Positions 1 to 8,104 of a stretch of 64,000 bases of DNA are shown here, one piece after another. The stretch is taken from NCBI GenBank assembly GCA_035308965.1, contig DATGFN010000062.1, positions 248,001-312,000 on the forward strand. The letters run 5' to 3'. The translations under genes and the position numbers were made by a program. Below the pieces are notes generated by a model. That model saw only the letters and a program-made list of their open reading frames with translations, did not search any database and was not told the origin of the DNA. Within the stretch, counting starts at the first letter, position 1. Every line of letters starts with the position of its first letter. The stretch comes from DASYXZ01 sp035308965. Its GTDB lineage: Bacteria > Acidobacteriota > Terriglobia > UBA7540.

Positions 1-285
1 GGTCACAATCTTGTTCTTGCGCTCCTGCACGGCAGCCCAGTCCACGGCATATTCCTTGCAGGTAATGCCGAATTCGTTCGAGTTCTTGAAGTAGTCGTAA
101 ACTTCGGCGTTCATCAGGAGGGCCTTGGTGGGAATGCAACCCACGTGCAGGCACGTCCCGCCGAACTTGTTGTCCTTTTCAACCAGAGCGGTTTTCAAAC
201 CCAGTTGGCCGGCGCGGATTCCCGCCACATAACCACCGGGACCGCTGCCAATGATGACAACATCATATTGAGTCGAATCAGGCAA
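1..285 (-). CDS. lpdA: dihydrolipoyl dehydrogenase, N-terminal part (cut by window edge)
   Basis: Flavoprotein that reoxidises dihydrolipoyl groups of 2-oxoacid dehydrogenase complexes or the glycine cleavage system. The visible 95 residues begin with a Rossmann FAD motif (GSGPGG, about residues 12-17), followed by the redox-active disulfide motif GGTCLHVGCIPTK, diagnostic of the family. The start is a TTG preceded by GGAGGT at 8-9 bases, so translation runs leftward out of the window and the rest of the protein is not seen. It is divergent from mqnE with about 200 bases between them. The family call is secure; the partner complex cannot be told from here. Confidence 0.93.
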   Translation of the reverse strand, partial: MPDSTQYDVVIIGSGPGGYVAGIRAGQLGLKTALVEKDNKFGGTCLHVGCIPTKALLMNAEVYDYFKNSNEFGITCKEYAVDWAAVQERKNKIVT

Positions 286-484
286 TTAGCTACCTCCATG
301 GGCACTGCGCAAGGCTGCTTCCGCGCCTTAATCTCGAAACCGTCATCTTATATGATGAACTGAGGTGGAACAAGTGACAAGGGAATGCGGGGATGGGTAT
401 TGGGGGGCGAGCGGGGCATTCTATTCCTGACGCAAGCTGGGTTTACAAAGCGAGCGGGAGGGAAGTAAAATAAGGCTTCTGAGA

Positions 485-1648
485 TTGACCGCCTTCCGAT
501 ATTTGCCGGAGACCTGCAACGTGAATTTACGATTGGATGATTTCGCGCTTCAATCCATCGCCGACAAGGTGCTTGCGCACGAGCGCTTGAGCTTTGACGA
601 GGGCGTAACGCTTTTTGAGTCGAACGACCTGTTGGCCCTCGGCTACCTGGCCAACCTGGTCCGGGAAAAGCTGCACGGCAAGCGAACTTATTTTAACGTT
701 AACCGGCACATCAATCCCACCAACGTATGCGTGGCCAGTTGCAAGCTTTGCGCCTTCGGGCGCAAACCCGATTCGCCCGGGGCGTATACCATGGCCCTGG
801 AAGAAGCTTTCGCGGTTGCCGGGAAAGGCTGGACGGAGGCGATCACCGAATTCCACATTGTGGGCGGGTTGCACGGGGAATTGCCGTTCGATTATTACCT
901 TGATTTGCTGCGCGGCCTGAGAGAGCGCTTTCCCACCGTTCATCTAAAGGCTTTCACAGCGGTGGAAATCGGGTATTACGCCCATATCACCCGGCTCCCC
1001 ATACGCGAAATTCTGGTTCGGCTGAAAGACGCGGGCCTGGGATCGCTGCCCGGCGGCGGCGCAGAGATCTTCGCCCCCAAAATCCGCCGCGTTATTTGCG
1101 ACCATAAAATCGGCGCCCATACCTGGCTGAATGTCCATCGCCTGGCGCACGAACTGGGGATGCACTCCAACGCCACCATGCTTTATGGGCACATCGAATC
1201 GTCGGAAGACCGGGTGGACCACTTGTTGCAGTTGCGGAAGCTTCAGGATGAAACCCACGGCTTTCAAACTTATATCCCTCTGGCGTTTCACCCCGCCAAC
1301 ACCGAGCTTGGCAAGTTGGTGCCTCACCATGAGACCAGCGGCTTTACGGACTTAAAAAACGTGGCGGTGGCCAGGCTGCTGCTGGATAATTTCCCGCACA
1401 TCAAAGCATATTGGATCATGATGTCGCCGCGGGTCGCGCAGGTGGCGCTGCGTTTCGGCGCCGACGATATTGACGGCACGGTGGTGGAAGAAAAAATTTA
1501 TCACGATGCCGGCGCCACCACCCCGCAAACCATGACCCGCCTGGAAATCACCCGGCTGATCCGTGAGGCCGGCCACGAGCCGTTCGAACGCGACACGCTT
1601 TATCGCCCCGTCACCCGAACCGAAACCACCGTGACGGTTCAGGTATAA
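485..1648 (+). CDS. mqnE: aminofutalosine synthase (radical SAM)
   Basis: Radical SAM enzyme of the futalosine menaquinone pathway; it joins an adenosyl radical to the MqnA product to give aminofutalosine. The cluster motif CxxxCxxC is at C82, C86 and C89, just after the family block YFNVNRHINPTNVC. The later GGGAEIF block separates MqnE from the related MqnC. Length (387 aa) is normal. The TTG start at 485 has AAGG about 10 bases upstream; a GTG at 521 has GGAG at 9 bases and would remove a poorly conserved N-terminus, so the true start may be 521. No other menaquinone genes are adjacent. Cytosolic. Confidence 0.93.
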   Translation: MTAFRYLPETCNVNLRLDDFALQSIADKVLAHERLSFDEGVTLFESNDLLALGYLANLVREKLHGKRTYFNVNRHINPTNVCVASCKLCAFGRKPDSPGAYTMALEEAFAVAGKGWTEAITEFHIVGGLHGELPFDYYLDLLRGLRERFPTVHLKAFTAVEIGYYAHITRLPIREILVRLKDAGLGSLPGGGAEIFAPKIRRVICDHKIGAHTWLNVHRLAHELGMHSNATMLYGHIESSEDRVDHLLQLRKLQDETHGFQTYIPLAFHPANTELGKLVPHHETSGFTDLKNVAVARLLLDNFPHIKAYWIMMSPRVAQVALRFGADDIDGTVVEEKIYHDAGATTPQTMTRLEITRLIREAGHEPFERDTLYRPVTRTETTVTVQV

Positions 1649-1689
1649 GCAGGGATTCGTTGCGACTTGTTTACATTCGCGCTCTTACA

Positions 1690-1718
1690 TTGACATCCGT
1701 TTCAGAAAATCAGATAAT
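1690..1718 (+). promoter_or_regulatory. sigma-70 promoter of the toxin-antitoxin pair
   Basis: TTGACA (1690-1695) and GATAAT (1713-1718) are separated by exactly 17 bases. Transcription is expected to begin about 7 bases after the -10 box, which falls on the antitoxin ATG at 1725, so the mRNA should be leaderless. No Shine-Dalgarno sequence precedes that ATG. Confidence 0.75.
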
Positions 1719-1726
1719 CAGATTAT
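1708..1726. promoter_or_regulatory. probable autoregulatory operator (direct and inverted repeats)
   Basis: The 8-mer AATCAGAT occurs twice in tandem (1708-1715 and 1716-1723). Overlapping it, ATAATC-A-GATTAT (1714-1726) is a perfect 6-bp inverted repeat around one base. Both cover the -10 box, the predicted transcription start and the antitoxin ATG, where antitoxin or toxin-antitoxin repression would be expected. Confidence 0.55.
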
Positions 1727-1997
1727 GAGAATAAAGCGAATCTCCGCCGGGAAGGCAGCTCGTTCGTTCTCGGAAATTCTGAATCGGGTCAAGTACCGCG
1801 GTGAGTCGTTCGTGGTTGAGCGCAACCGCGAGCCCATTTGCCGGATTGAACCTGTGGCTCACCGGAAGCCCCTGACGACCGACGACTTCGCGGAGTTTTG
1901 GAAAAGCTTGCCTCGGCCAGACAACAAGTTTGCCGACGACCTCGAAGAAATCCACAATATGTTCCGCGAATTACCTCGCTCCGCTTGGGAGAGGTAG
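1725..1997 (+). CDS. Phd/YefM-type antitoxin
   Basis: Ninety-residue DNA-binding antitoxin that should neutralise the PIN toxin encoded 6 bases downstream. The N-terminal half fits the Phd/YefM fold: ISAGKAARSFSEILNRV, then a strand segment ESFVVERNREPICRIEP. The acidic and aromatic C-terminus (about 50-90) would wrap the toxin. It starts exactly where transcription from the upstream promoter should start. The pair sits between mqnE and a dehydratase gene with no functional tie to either, as is usual for mobile toxin-antitoxin modules. Confidence 0.82.
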   Translation: MRIKRISAGKAARSFSEILNRVKYRGESFVVERNREPICRIEPVAHRKPLTTDDFAEFWKSLPRPDNKFADDLEEIHNMFRELPRSAWER

Positions 1998-2003
1998 AAA
2001 TCC

Positions 2004-2429
2004 ATGGCAGGACTTCTTGTGGTAGATACAAGTGTCCTGGTGGCAACTGAGCGTGGCGAACTGCCGCTTGACACCCTATCAAAGATTCAATCCGGGGTTC
2101 GCCCGGCTATATCCTCGATTACTGTGTCAGAGTTACTCCACGGGTACCATCGCGCCCAGCAAGAATCGCGAAGGCTCTCCAGGGCGAGATTCATAGACAC
2201 ACTACTTTCTGAGATGGGAGTCTTGGTGTTTGACCTTGAAGTGGCGCGGGAACATGCGCGAATTTGGGCAGATTTGGCCGAAAGGGGAGAGATGATCGGC
2301 CCCTACGACCTGATTATAGCAGCAACCGCGGTCGTGCATCGTGCTCCCCTCGCGACTTCAAATTACAAGGAGTTCCAAAGGGTGAGAGGATTGGAGGTGC
2401 GACCGGTACGTCTGAGTCGTAAACCTTGA
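2004..2429 (+). CDS. vapC: PIN-domain ribonuclease toxin (VapC family)
   Basis: Single PIN domain of 141 aa, expected to be a Mg-dependent RNase inhibited by the upstream antitoxin. Visible acidic residues are D8 (VVDTSV), E43 (VSELLHG) and D102 (GPYDLIIAATA). The last motif reads TSNYKEF, with Glu where many VapCs have Asp. The ATG lies 6 bases after the antitoxin stop, with GAGAGG upstream. The target RNA (tRNA or rRNA in known VapCs) cannot be inferred. The frame is intact and all core residues are present, so the toxin is probably functional. Confidence 0.85.
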   Translation: MAGLLVVDTSVLVATERGELPLDTLSKIQSGVRPAISSITVSELLHGYHRAQQESRRLSRARFIDTLLSEMGVLVFDLEVAREHARIWADLAERGEMIGPYDLIIAATAVVHRAPLATSNYKEFQRVRGLEVRPVRLSRKP

Positions 2430-2502
2430 TGAATCTAATTCTACCAGTGTGAACCGGAAAGCCCAATAAACATGAGCAGCCTTGTCGCACTCCCTCAACA
2501 CG

Positions 2503-3459
2503 ATGAATTCTAACTCTAACAACATTGATCCGCTAATCGAAATGGCTCGCCCCACAACCATCATCGACGCTCCACGCCTGGCCCGAAAGCTGGGGGTTGA
2601 TCTATTCATCGCCAGCGAAACTTTCCAGCTCACAGGAAGCTTCAAGTTCCGCGCTGCCTACAATGTCGCTTCATGCGTTCCCAACGCGCTGATCATCACT
2701 GCATCCTCGGGTAATTTCGGACAGGCCCTGGCGTTTGCTTGCTCGCTCCTCGGGAAAACCTCGATCGTGGTGATGCCCACCACTTCGGCAGAGGTGAAAG
2801 TTAGCGCGGTACGCGAATACGGAGGCCGGATGGAGTTGGTGGATGTACGAAACAAGAGCCGGGCCGAGCGAGTGAAAGAATTGGCGCGCGAACACCCGGA
2901 GGCTTACGTAGCCAGCGCCTACGACGATCCCCTGGTGATCGAAGGCAACAGCAGTTTGGGCGTCGAACTCGCGGCGCTCGACCGGCCGATGGATTGCGTG
3001 GTTGCGCCGGTAGGTGGCGGCGGATTGACTTCGGGCATCCTCACGGGGATTCGCCAGGCAACGCAGCCGCGGCCTGGCGTTCAGGTGGTTGGTGCGGAGC
3101 CCGCTCTCGCCAACGATGCCGCCCGATCGCTCAAGGCAGGAAAGATCATCCGCAACGATGCCGAGCCGCAAACCATCGCCGACGGCGCGCGAACGTTAAG
3201 CCTCGGCGAGCACAACTGGCCTATTTTGCGCGAGGGGCTCGCCGGCATCGTTGAAGTTCCGGAAGGCGTCATCGGCGAGGCGGTGCGCCTGCTTTTTTCG
3301 CTGGCGAACCTTAAGGCCGAGCCCACCGGCGCACTCAGCCTGGCGGCAGTGATGTGCGACCCTGAAAGGTTTCGCGACAAGGCCGTGTGTTGTGTGGTGA
3401 GTGGCGGAAACGTTGATCCCGCCGTCTATCAAAGCCTTCTAACCGGCAATGCTATATAA
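2503..3459 (+). CDS. PLP-dependent threonine/serine dehydratase-like enzyme
   Basis: Fold-type II PLP enzyme of the threonine ammonia-lyase / serine racemase group, 318 aa from the preferred ATG (a TTG at 2482 is an upstream alternative). K48 in TGSFKFRAA is the PLP lysine, SSGNFGQA (about 71) the substrate loop, and the GGGG stretch the phosphate-binding loop. There is no C-terminal ACT-like regulatory domain, so it resembles catabolic or racemase-type members rather than biosynthetic IlvA. The substrate is uncertain (threonine, serine or a hydroxy-amino acid). Cytosolic; apparently monocistronic. Confidence 0.8.
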   Translation: MNSNSNNIDPLIEMARPTTIIDAPRLARKLGVDLFIASETFQLTGSFKFRAAYNVASCVPNALIITASSGNFGQALAFACSLLGKTSIVVMPTTSAEVKVSAVREYGGRMELVDVRNKSRAERVKELAREHPEAYVASAYDDPLVIEGNSSLGVELAALDRPMDCVVAPVGGGGLTSGILTGIRQATQPRPGVQVVGAEPALANDAARSLKAGKIIRNDAEPQTIADGARTLSLGEHNWPILREGLAGIVEVPEGVIGEAVRLLFSLANLKAEPTGALSLAAVMCDPERFRDKAVCCVVSGGNVDPAVYQSLLTGNAI

Positions 3460-3673
3460 TTTTGTGATGTTGGATTTCCGCTTCCACTCTCCGCAAGAAA
3501 CTGGCCCAAGAACCTGCCTTTATGTGGTAACATTCAGTCTTCAGTAGTTACGGGGCGCAAGCAGGATTAATTAAGGGGATTGCGGCCCTTCGAGATCTTA
3601 AGAAAGCCGGAAGCCCTGCAGCAATCGCGAGCGTCCCAAGGGCTTTAACCAAACTTGAGAAGGTTTATTGAAA

Positions 3674-5302
3674 ATGCCGTCCTCGCTTTTCATGGCTACC
3701 CTTATTGTCCAGGCGAATCCGGTGACTCGCTATTTCAATCACCTTTTCCGGAAAGACCCATTTCAAGGTCTTTACCAGCTCAATGCTTTTGATCTTTCGA
3801 TTTTAATTCCCTATTTCACCATCCTCATAATTCTTTCGGTCTTTGGAATTCACCGGTACCACCTGACGCATTTGTTCCGCAAGTACCGCCATAAGAAACC
3901 CAAACCCGGGAAATATTTTGATCAGCTTCCGCGCGTCACCGTGCAGCTTCCCATTTACAACGAGCGCTACGTCGTGGAGCGTCTGCTTGAGGCTGTCACC
4001 CGCCTCGACTATCCCCGGGAATTGCTCGAAATTCAACTTCTCGATGACTCGACGGATGAGACGAAAATGGTCGCTTCGCGGCTGGTGTCGGAGTACGCGA
4101 GTGCGGGTCATCCGATTACTTATCTTCATCGGGACAACCGCGAAGGCTTCAAGGCTGGCGCGCTGGCGGAAGGATTAAAGAAAGCGACCGGCGAGTTCAT
4201 CGCGATTTTCGACGCCGATTTTGTCCCGCCACCCCAGGTTCTCCGGCAGATGATTCACTACTTCACCGATCCGCAGGTGGCTGTGGTGCAAGGGCGATGG
4301 ACGTGGATCAATCGCACGATGTCGAACCTGACCCAGGTGGAAGCCATCCTGCTGGACGGACATTTTGTGATCGAGCATGGCGGCCGAAGCTCTTCCGGGC
4401 GTTTTTTCAATTTTAACGGCACCGCGGGCATGTGGCGGCGCACTGCCATTGAGGATGCGGGCGGCTGGCAGCACGACACTTTGACCGAAGATACAGATCT
4501 GAGTTATCGCGCCCAATTGCGCGGCTGGAAATTTATTTATGATTCCTCCATCGAGTGTCCCTCGGAACTTCCCGTGGAGATGAACGCCTTCAAGACCCAG
4601 CAGGCTCGCTGGGCCAAAGGGCTGACGCAGACCGCGAAAAAATTGCTGCCCACCATTTGGCGAAGCGACCAGCCCTTTTTCATCAAGTTTGAAGCCACGC
4701 TCCACCTGACGGCCAACTTCGCCTATCCGCTGATGGTCGTGTTCTCCATCATTCTGCTGCCGGCAATGATTGTGCGCTTCTATCAGGGCTGGTTCCAGAT
4801 GCTGTATATCGACCTGCCGTTGTTTATCGCATCCACCAACTCGGTCACCACTTTTTATATTACCGGACAACGCGCACTCTACCCGCGCGAGTGGGGAAGC
4901 CGCGTCAAATACATTCCATTCCTGATGTCGGTGGGCATCGGCCTCGCCATCACCAACGCCAAGGCCGTGATCGAGGGGTTGCTCGGCATCCAGTCCTCGT
5001 TTGTTCGCACGCCCAAGTTTCGTGTGGAAGGAAAAGGCGACAACTGGGAGCGCAAGAAATATCAACGGCGCATTGGATGGATTCCCGTCGTCGAGCTGGT
5101 CATGGCGGTCTACTTCCTGTTTACCGTCGTCTATTCCCTGGAACGCGAAAACTATCTTACCTCGCCCTTCCTCATGCTGTTCTTTGTCGGATATTCCTAC
5201 ACGGGCGCCATGTCGCTTTTCCAAACGCCCATGCGCAAGCTGTGGCACGCCCTTCCCGCGATTCTCCGCGGGCGGACGAGCACTGTCTCTGTCGAAACTT
5301 AA
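3674..5302 (+). CDS. membrane-embedded family 2 glycosyltransferase (CslA/cellulose synthase-like)
   Basis: Processive-type GT2 of about 542 aa. A transmembrane helix at about 40-60 is followed by a cytosolic catalytic domain with DDSTDET (about 124), DAD (about 180), TEDTD (about 272) and QQARW (about 309, the QxxRW motif), then several C-terminal membrane helices. This set is typical of beta-glycan synthases such as CslA/mannan or glucan synthases. The product sugar cannot be read from sequence. GAGAAGG lies 10 bases before the ATG at 3674, which is preferred to the TTG at 3668. No BcsB/BcsZ-type partner is adjacent. The next gene is convergent. Confidence 0.87.
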   Translation: MPSSLFMATLIVQANPVTRYFNHLFRKDPFQGLYQLNAFDLSILIPYFTILIILSVFGIHRYHLTHLFRKYRHKKPKPGKYFDQLPRVTVQLPIYNERYVVERLLEAVTRLDYPRELLEIQLLDDSTDETKMVASRLVSEYASAGHPITYLHRDNREGFKAGALAEGLKKATGEFIAIFDADFVPPPQVLRQMIHYFTDPQVAVVQGRWTWINRTMSNLTQVEAILLDGHFVIEHGGRSSSGRFFNFNGTAGMWRRTAIEDAGGWQHDTLTEDTDLSYRAQLRGWKFIYDSSIECPSELPVEMNAFKTQQARWAKGLTQTAKKLLPTIWRSDQPFFIKFEATLHLTANFAYPLMVVFSIILLPAMIVRFYQGWFQMLYIDLPLFIASTNSVTTFYITGQRALYPREWGSRVKYIPFLMSVGIGLAITNAKAVIEGLLGIQSSFVRTPKFRVEGKGDNWERKKYQRRIGWIPVVELVMAVYFLFTVVYSLERENYLTSPFLMLFFVGYSYTGAMSLFQTPMRKLWHALPAILRGRTSTVSVET

Positions 5303-5330
5303 TCTTGATCTGAGGGCGGGCCGATTGACT

Positions 5331-6272
5331 TTAGGCGGGCGGAGTAAGTCCTGAGGATCCCCATCGCCATGCTTTGGTTCCCTGCATGCGAACGCCACCC
5401 AGCCAGCGGTCGATGCCGTTCAGATAAATGTGGTCTTCTTCGTTGTGCAACACTTTCCTGCCGCGCGGCGTAATCCTCACGTCAGTTTTGCCAAAAGAGT
5501 TTCCATCCCGGATGATTTCGAGCAGCGGAACTGATAATTCCACCAGCCCTTGCACGTAGGAAAAAAAGGGCAGATCGCCCATAAAGATGCGCTCTTCCCT
5601 GGCCTGGTCGCCAAGAAAAATTTCATTCACTTTTGAAACTCCGCTTTCCGCAATTTCCAATATCTGCCTCTCTGTGCGCGAAAGCCCGTTGGTGACCGAA
5701 GGAAATTGTTCAAGATGCCTTGCCATCGCGCCGCGCAAGAAAGGCAGAGCCGCAGTTTCCTCACCCAGTAATTGGGACAGGCCCGTAGGCGCAGGCGAAC
5801 GGAATTCACTCCACGCGTGTTGGGCCAGTTTGAATTCCGCCACGGTTATTCGATGCCGGGTCGGATAGAGAGCGGCGAGCTGGTCGGGCTTGAGCGGCCC
5901 AAGATATTGATCCGCTTGAATCAGGCTCAAAGTAGTTTGTGCGCTGGTTTGCTCCGCGAGCCAGTCCAGGATTTGGAGGAGTTGCAATTGGTCGTAAAGA
6001 TCATGTTCAAACCAAAGGACAACTTCCTGGTAGTTGTTAAAATTGGCCAGAGCGCGGTCTCTCGCCCGAAACTGTTCCAAAATCTCAGCCTGCCCCTGGT
6101 TACCGTAGCGGGCAAGAAACTTGGCGCGGATGGGGGCCAGCTTCTCGAGCGTCAGCCCCGCGGGCACAGGGCCCTCGTGCAAGACATCGCGCCAAAATAA
6201 AACCTCTCCCTCCAGGCCTGTGCTGCTGATTTGCACGGAGTCGCCATTCGTAATGTGGAGGGTGCCAGGCAC
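5331..6272 (-). CDS. DUF1835 domain protein
   Basis: Soluble 313-aa protein of unknown function. The N-terminus matches DUF1835: LHITNGDSVQ, then FWRDVLHEGPVP, and further on VVLWFEHDLYDQLQLLQILDW. The C-terminal part is predicted mixed alpha/beta and resembles the DUF3658 region often found with DUF1835. Starts at GTG with only a weak ribosome site. It converges with the glycosyltransferase gene with 28 bases between stops. No catalytic role is established for the family and none is proposed here. Confidence 0.75.
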   Translation of the reverse strand: MPGTLHITNGDSVQISSTGLEGEVLFWRDVLHEGPVPAGLTLEKLAPIRAKFLARYGNQGQAEILEQFRARDRALANFNNYQEVVLWFEHDLYDQLQLLQILDWLAEQTSAQTTLSLIQADQYLGPLKPDQLAALYPTRHRITVAEFKLAQHAWSEFRSPAPTGLSQLLGEETAALPFLRGAMARHLEQFPSVTNGLSRTERQILEIAESGVSKVNEIFLGDQAREERIFMGDLPFFSYVQGLVELSVPLLEIIRDGNSFGKTDVRITPRGRKVLHNEEDHIYLNGIDRWLGGVRMQGTKAWRWGSSGLTPPA

Positions 6273-6351
6273 GTGGTGAAGTTTAAGTGAAGGGCGAGGC
6301 AGGGTCTAAGTCATAATTGCAGGCCAGGTGAGAATCCCCGAGTCGTATTAG

Positions 6352-7209
6352 TCAGGCCGCCATTGCTGCCAGCAATCCGCGCATGTAGGCAAAAGACTTC
6401 AGCATTCCGGTGAGCGGAGCGTCCTCATGAATCTCGTATTCGAGGTCGACGCAGCCGTGGTAGCCGATTTTTTGTAATTGCTTGAAGATCCCGAGAATCG
6501 GGAGAACGCCCTCGCCCACGTCGCACTGGCTGTCTTTATCGCTGGCCACCTTCAGATCTTTCATGTGCATGTCGAGCAAGCGCGGCCCCGCCTCGGCAAT
6601 GCTTTTTACAATGTCCGCCCCCGTCCTCGAGGTATGTCCAACGTCCATGCACAAGCCCACGCGCGGGTCCAGATCTTTTACCGCCTCCAGCACCGATTGC
6701 GGTGATGGAAAGTTTTTGTCTTCAGGCCCGTGATTGTGGATGGCCGCCTTAATGTTGTACTCCTTCACAAATTTTTCCAGCAGCTTCAAGTTTTCGTGAA
6801 CGGGCGCGCAGACGATCATAGGCATGCCGCACGCTCTTGCGTACTCAAAGTATTTGCGCATTTCCGTTTCATCGGCTTTCTCCAAGCTGACGTTTCCACC
6901 ACTCATGATTTTCAGGCCCGCGCTCTCGAAGTTCTTGCGGCCTTGGGCAAGCTCCTGGGGCGTGCTGCAATATGGCAGGTGAAACTCCTTCACGCTGACG
7001 TACGGCGTTTGCAAATCCTTGGTCATTTTGATGGCCAGTCCACGTTGAAACTCGCGGAACGAGTAAGTGGCCACTCCCAACTTAAAGCCGGCGTACTCGT
7101 TCTCAATCACGGCGCCCGCGCCCTCGCCGCTTGAATCGGCAGCAGCCAAGGCAGTGAGGCCGGCCGCAGCCCCGCCCAGGAATCCTCGACGTGTGGTGAC
7201 CAAGCTCAT
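6352..7209 (-). CDS. Tat-exported sugar phosphate isomerase/epimerase-like TIM-barrel protein
   Basis: Xylose isomerase-like TIM barrel of 285 aa. The N-terminus TTRRGFLGG followed by an Ala-rich hydrophobic stretch is a twin-arginine signal. The barrel shows AIHNHGPED and MDVGHTSRTG, and later DMHMKDLK and HGCVDLEYEIHED, the usual His/Glu/Asp metal ligands of this superfamily. GGGAGGA lies 7 bases before the ATG. Tat-exported members are frequent in Acidobacteria and Planctomycetes; the substrate is unknown. The tRNA-Leu gene lies just upstream on the same strand. Confidence 0.85.
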   Translation of the reverse strand: MSLVTTRRGFLGGAAAGLTALAAADSSGEGAGAVIENEYAGFKLGVATYSFREFQRGLAIKMTKDLQTPYVSVKEFHLPYCSTPQELAQGRKNFESAGLKIMSGGNVSLEKADETEMRKYFEYARACGMPMIVCAPVHENLKLLEKFVKEYNIKAAIHNHGPEDKNFPSPQSVLEAVKDLDPRVGLCMDVGHTSRTGADIVKSIAEAGPRLLDMHMKDLKVASDKDSQCDVGEGVLPILGIFKQLQKIGYHGCVDLEYEIHEDAPLTGMLKSFAYMRGLLAAMAA

Positions 7210-7276
7210 GGGTGGTCCTCCCTGGTATTTTTCATATCTATCTGCATACTTTGGCCAGTAGCCCGCTTAAGGATTT

Positions 7277-7363
7277 TGGTGCCGAAGAGAGGACTCGAAC
7301 CTCCACTCCCTGACGGGAACTACACCCTGAATGTAGCGCGTCTGCCAATTCCGCCACTTCGGC
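7277..7363 (-). tRNA. tRNA-Leu (anticodon CAG)
   Basis: Class II tRNA of 87 bases including an encoded CCA. Acceptor GCCGAAG pairs with CTTCGGC, followed by discriminator A. TGGCGGAATTGGCAGACGCG is the tRNA-Leu D-arm signature. The anticodon stem CTACA/TGTAG encloses TTCAGGG, giving CAG. A long variable arm (TTCCCGTCAGGGAG) and the T-arm GGTTCGAGTCC follow. Reads CUG codons. Confidence 0.97.
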
Positions 7364-7539
7364 AAGCTGGAACAAAATGGGTTCGCCGCCGCCCGCAGCG
7401 ACGAAATCAGTTGTCACGGCAATTTTTCATCTTGCCATCCACAACTGGTTCTGTCAAGGAGAGCCGCGAAGGGAGAGCCGCGAAGGGTGAACCTCATCCT
7501 CACTTGGGCGAACGCGGGCGCTGCACGAACCGGCCCTCC

Positions 7540-8061
7540 CTATCCGCGGACGATCCAACGAACCAGAAGACCCAGTCCTGCCAGAAGTTTTAGTCCGTCG
7601 AGTCCGGTGTAAGCGCCATGGAGCATTCCAAAGCGGCCCATCTCCGGCGGAGGAGGATTGCGCGGAACAAAATCAATACTGCGGCCGAGGGCGATAATTT
7701 GGGGAGTGACAACCACTGCGAGGACCAGGACAATGGCAAGCATTGCCCCGGTGATGACGAGCGCCGCGGTGTCGCGCGGTGTTTGGCGGAGCAGCAGGAA
7801 AAGAAGAGCGATGGCCAAAACAACTTGCGTCCAACCGTAGGCGCTAAAGTAAGTTCGGTTGATTTCGGAAGCGAGGTTGCGCAAAAGTTCGCGAGTCTCC
7901 GTGGGGCTCAAAGGTTTGGTGATTTTCACATACTGCGGATTTTGCGACAACAGCACTCGTTCCACGGTTGCGAAGCTTCGGCCCGCCGCAAACCACATGA
8001 AAACAGTTATCCCAATCCAAATGCCCAGAACCGCGACGGCCATGATTTGATTTCGCGCCAT
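7540..8061 (-). CDS. four-helix membrane protein (DUF4149/TMEM205-like)
   Basis: Membrane protein of 173 aa with helices at about 7-27, 74-92, 99-122 and 155-172. FGMLHGAYTGLDGLKLLAGLG near the C-terminus recalls DUF4149/TMEM205-type proteins, whose function is not established. It lies 43 bases downstream of the GcvT-like gene on the same strand and may be co-transcribed with it. No catalytic motif seen. Confidence 0.65.
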   Translation of the reverse strand: MARNQIMAVAVLGIWIGITVFMWFAAGRSFATVERVLLSQNPQYVKITKPLSPTETRELLRNLASEINRTYFSAYGWTQVVLAIALLFLLLRQTPRDTAALVITGAMLAIVLVLAVVVTPQIIALGRSIDFVPRNPPPPEMGRFGMLHGAYTGLDGLKLLAGLGLLVRWIVRG

Positions 8062-8104
8062 TGCTTTTATTCCTGCTTTAATCAGAACCCGCGCGACTCA
8101 TTTC

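Noticed and set aside
4175..5398. 407-codon open frame on the minus strand
   Set aside because: Antisense shadow of the glycosyltransferase gene, which carries all family motifs; the translation has low-complexity, shadow-type composition and no ribosome site.
7445..7490. Direct repeat GAGAGCCGCGAAGG x2
   Set aside because: Two adjacent copies only, no spacers or further units; not CRISPR, probably local duplication.
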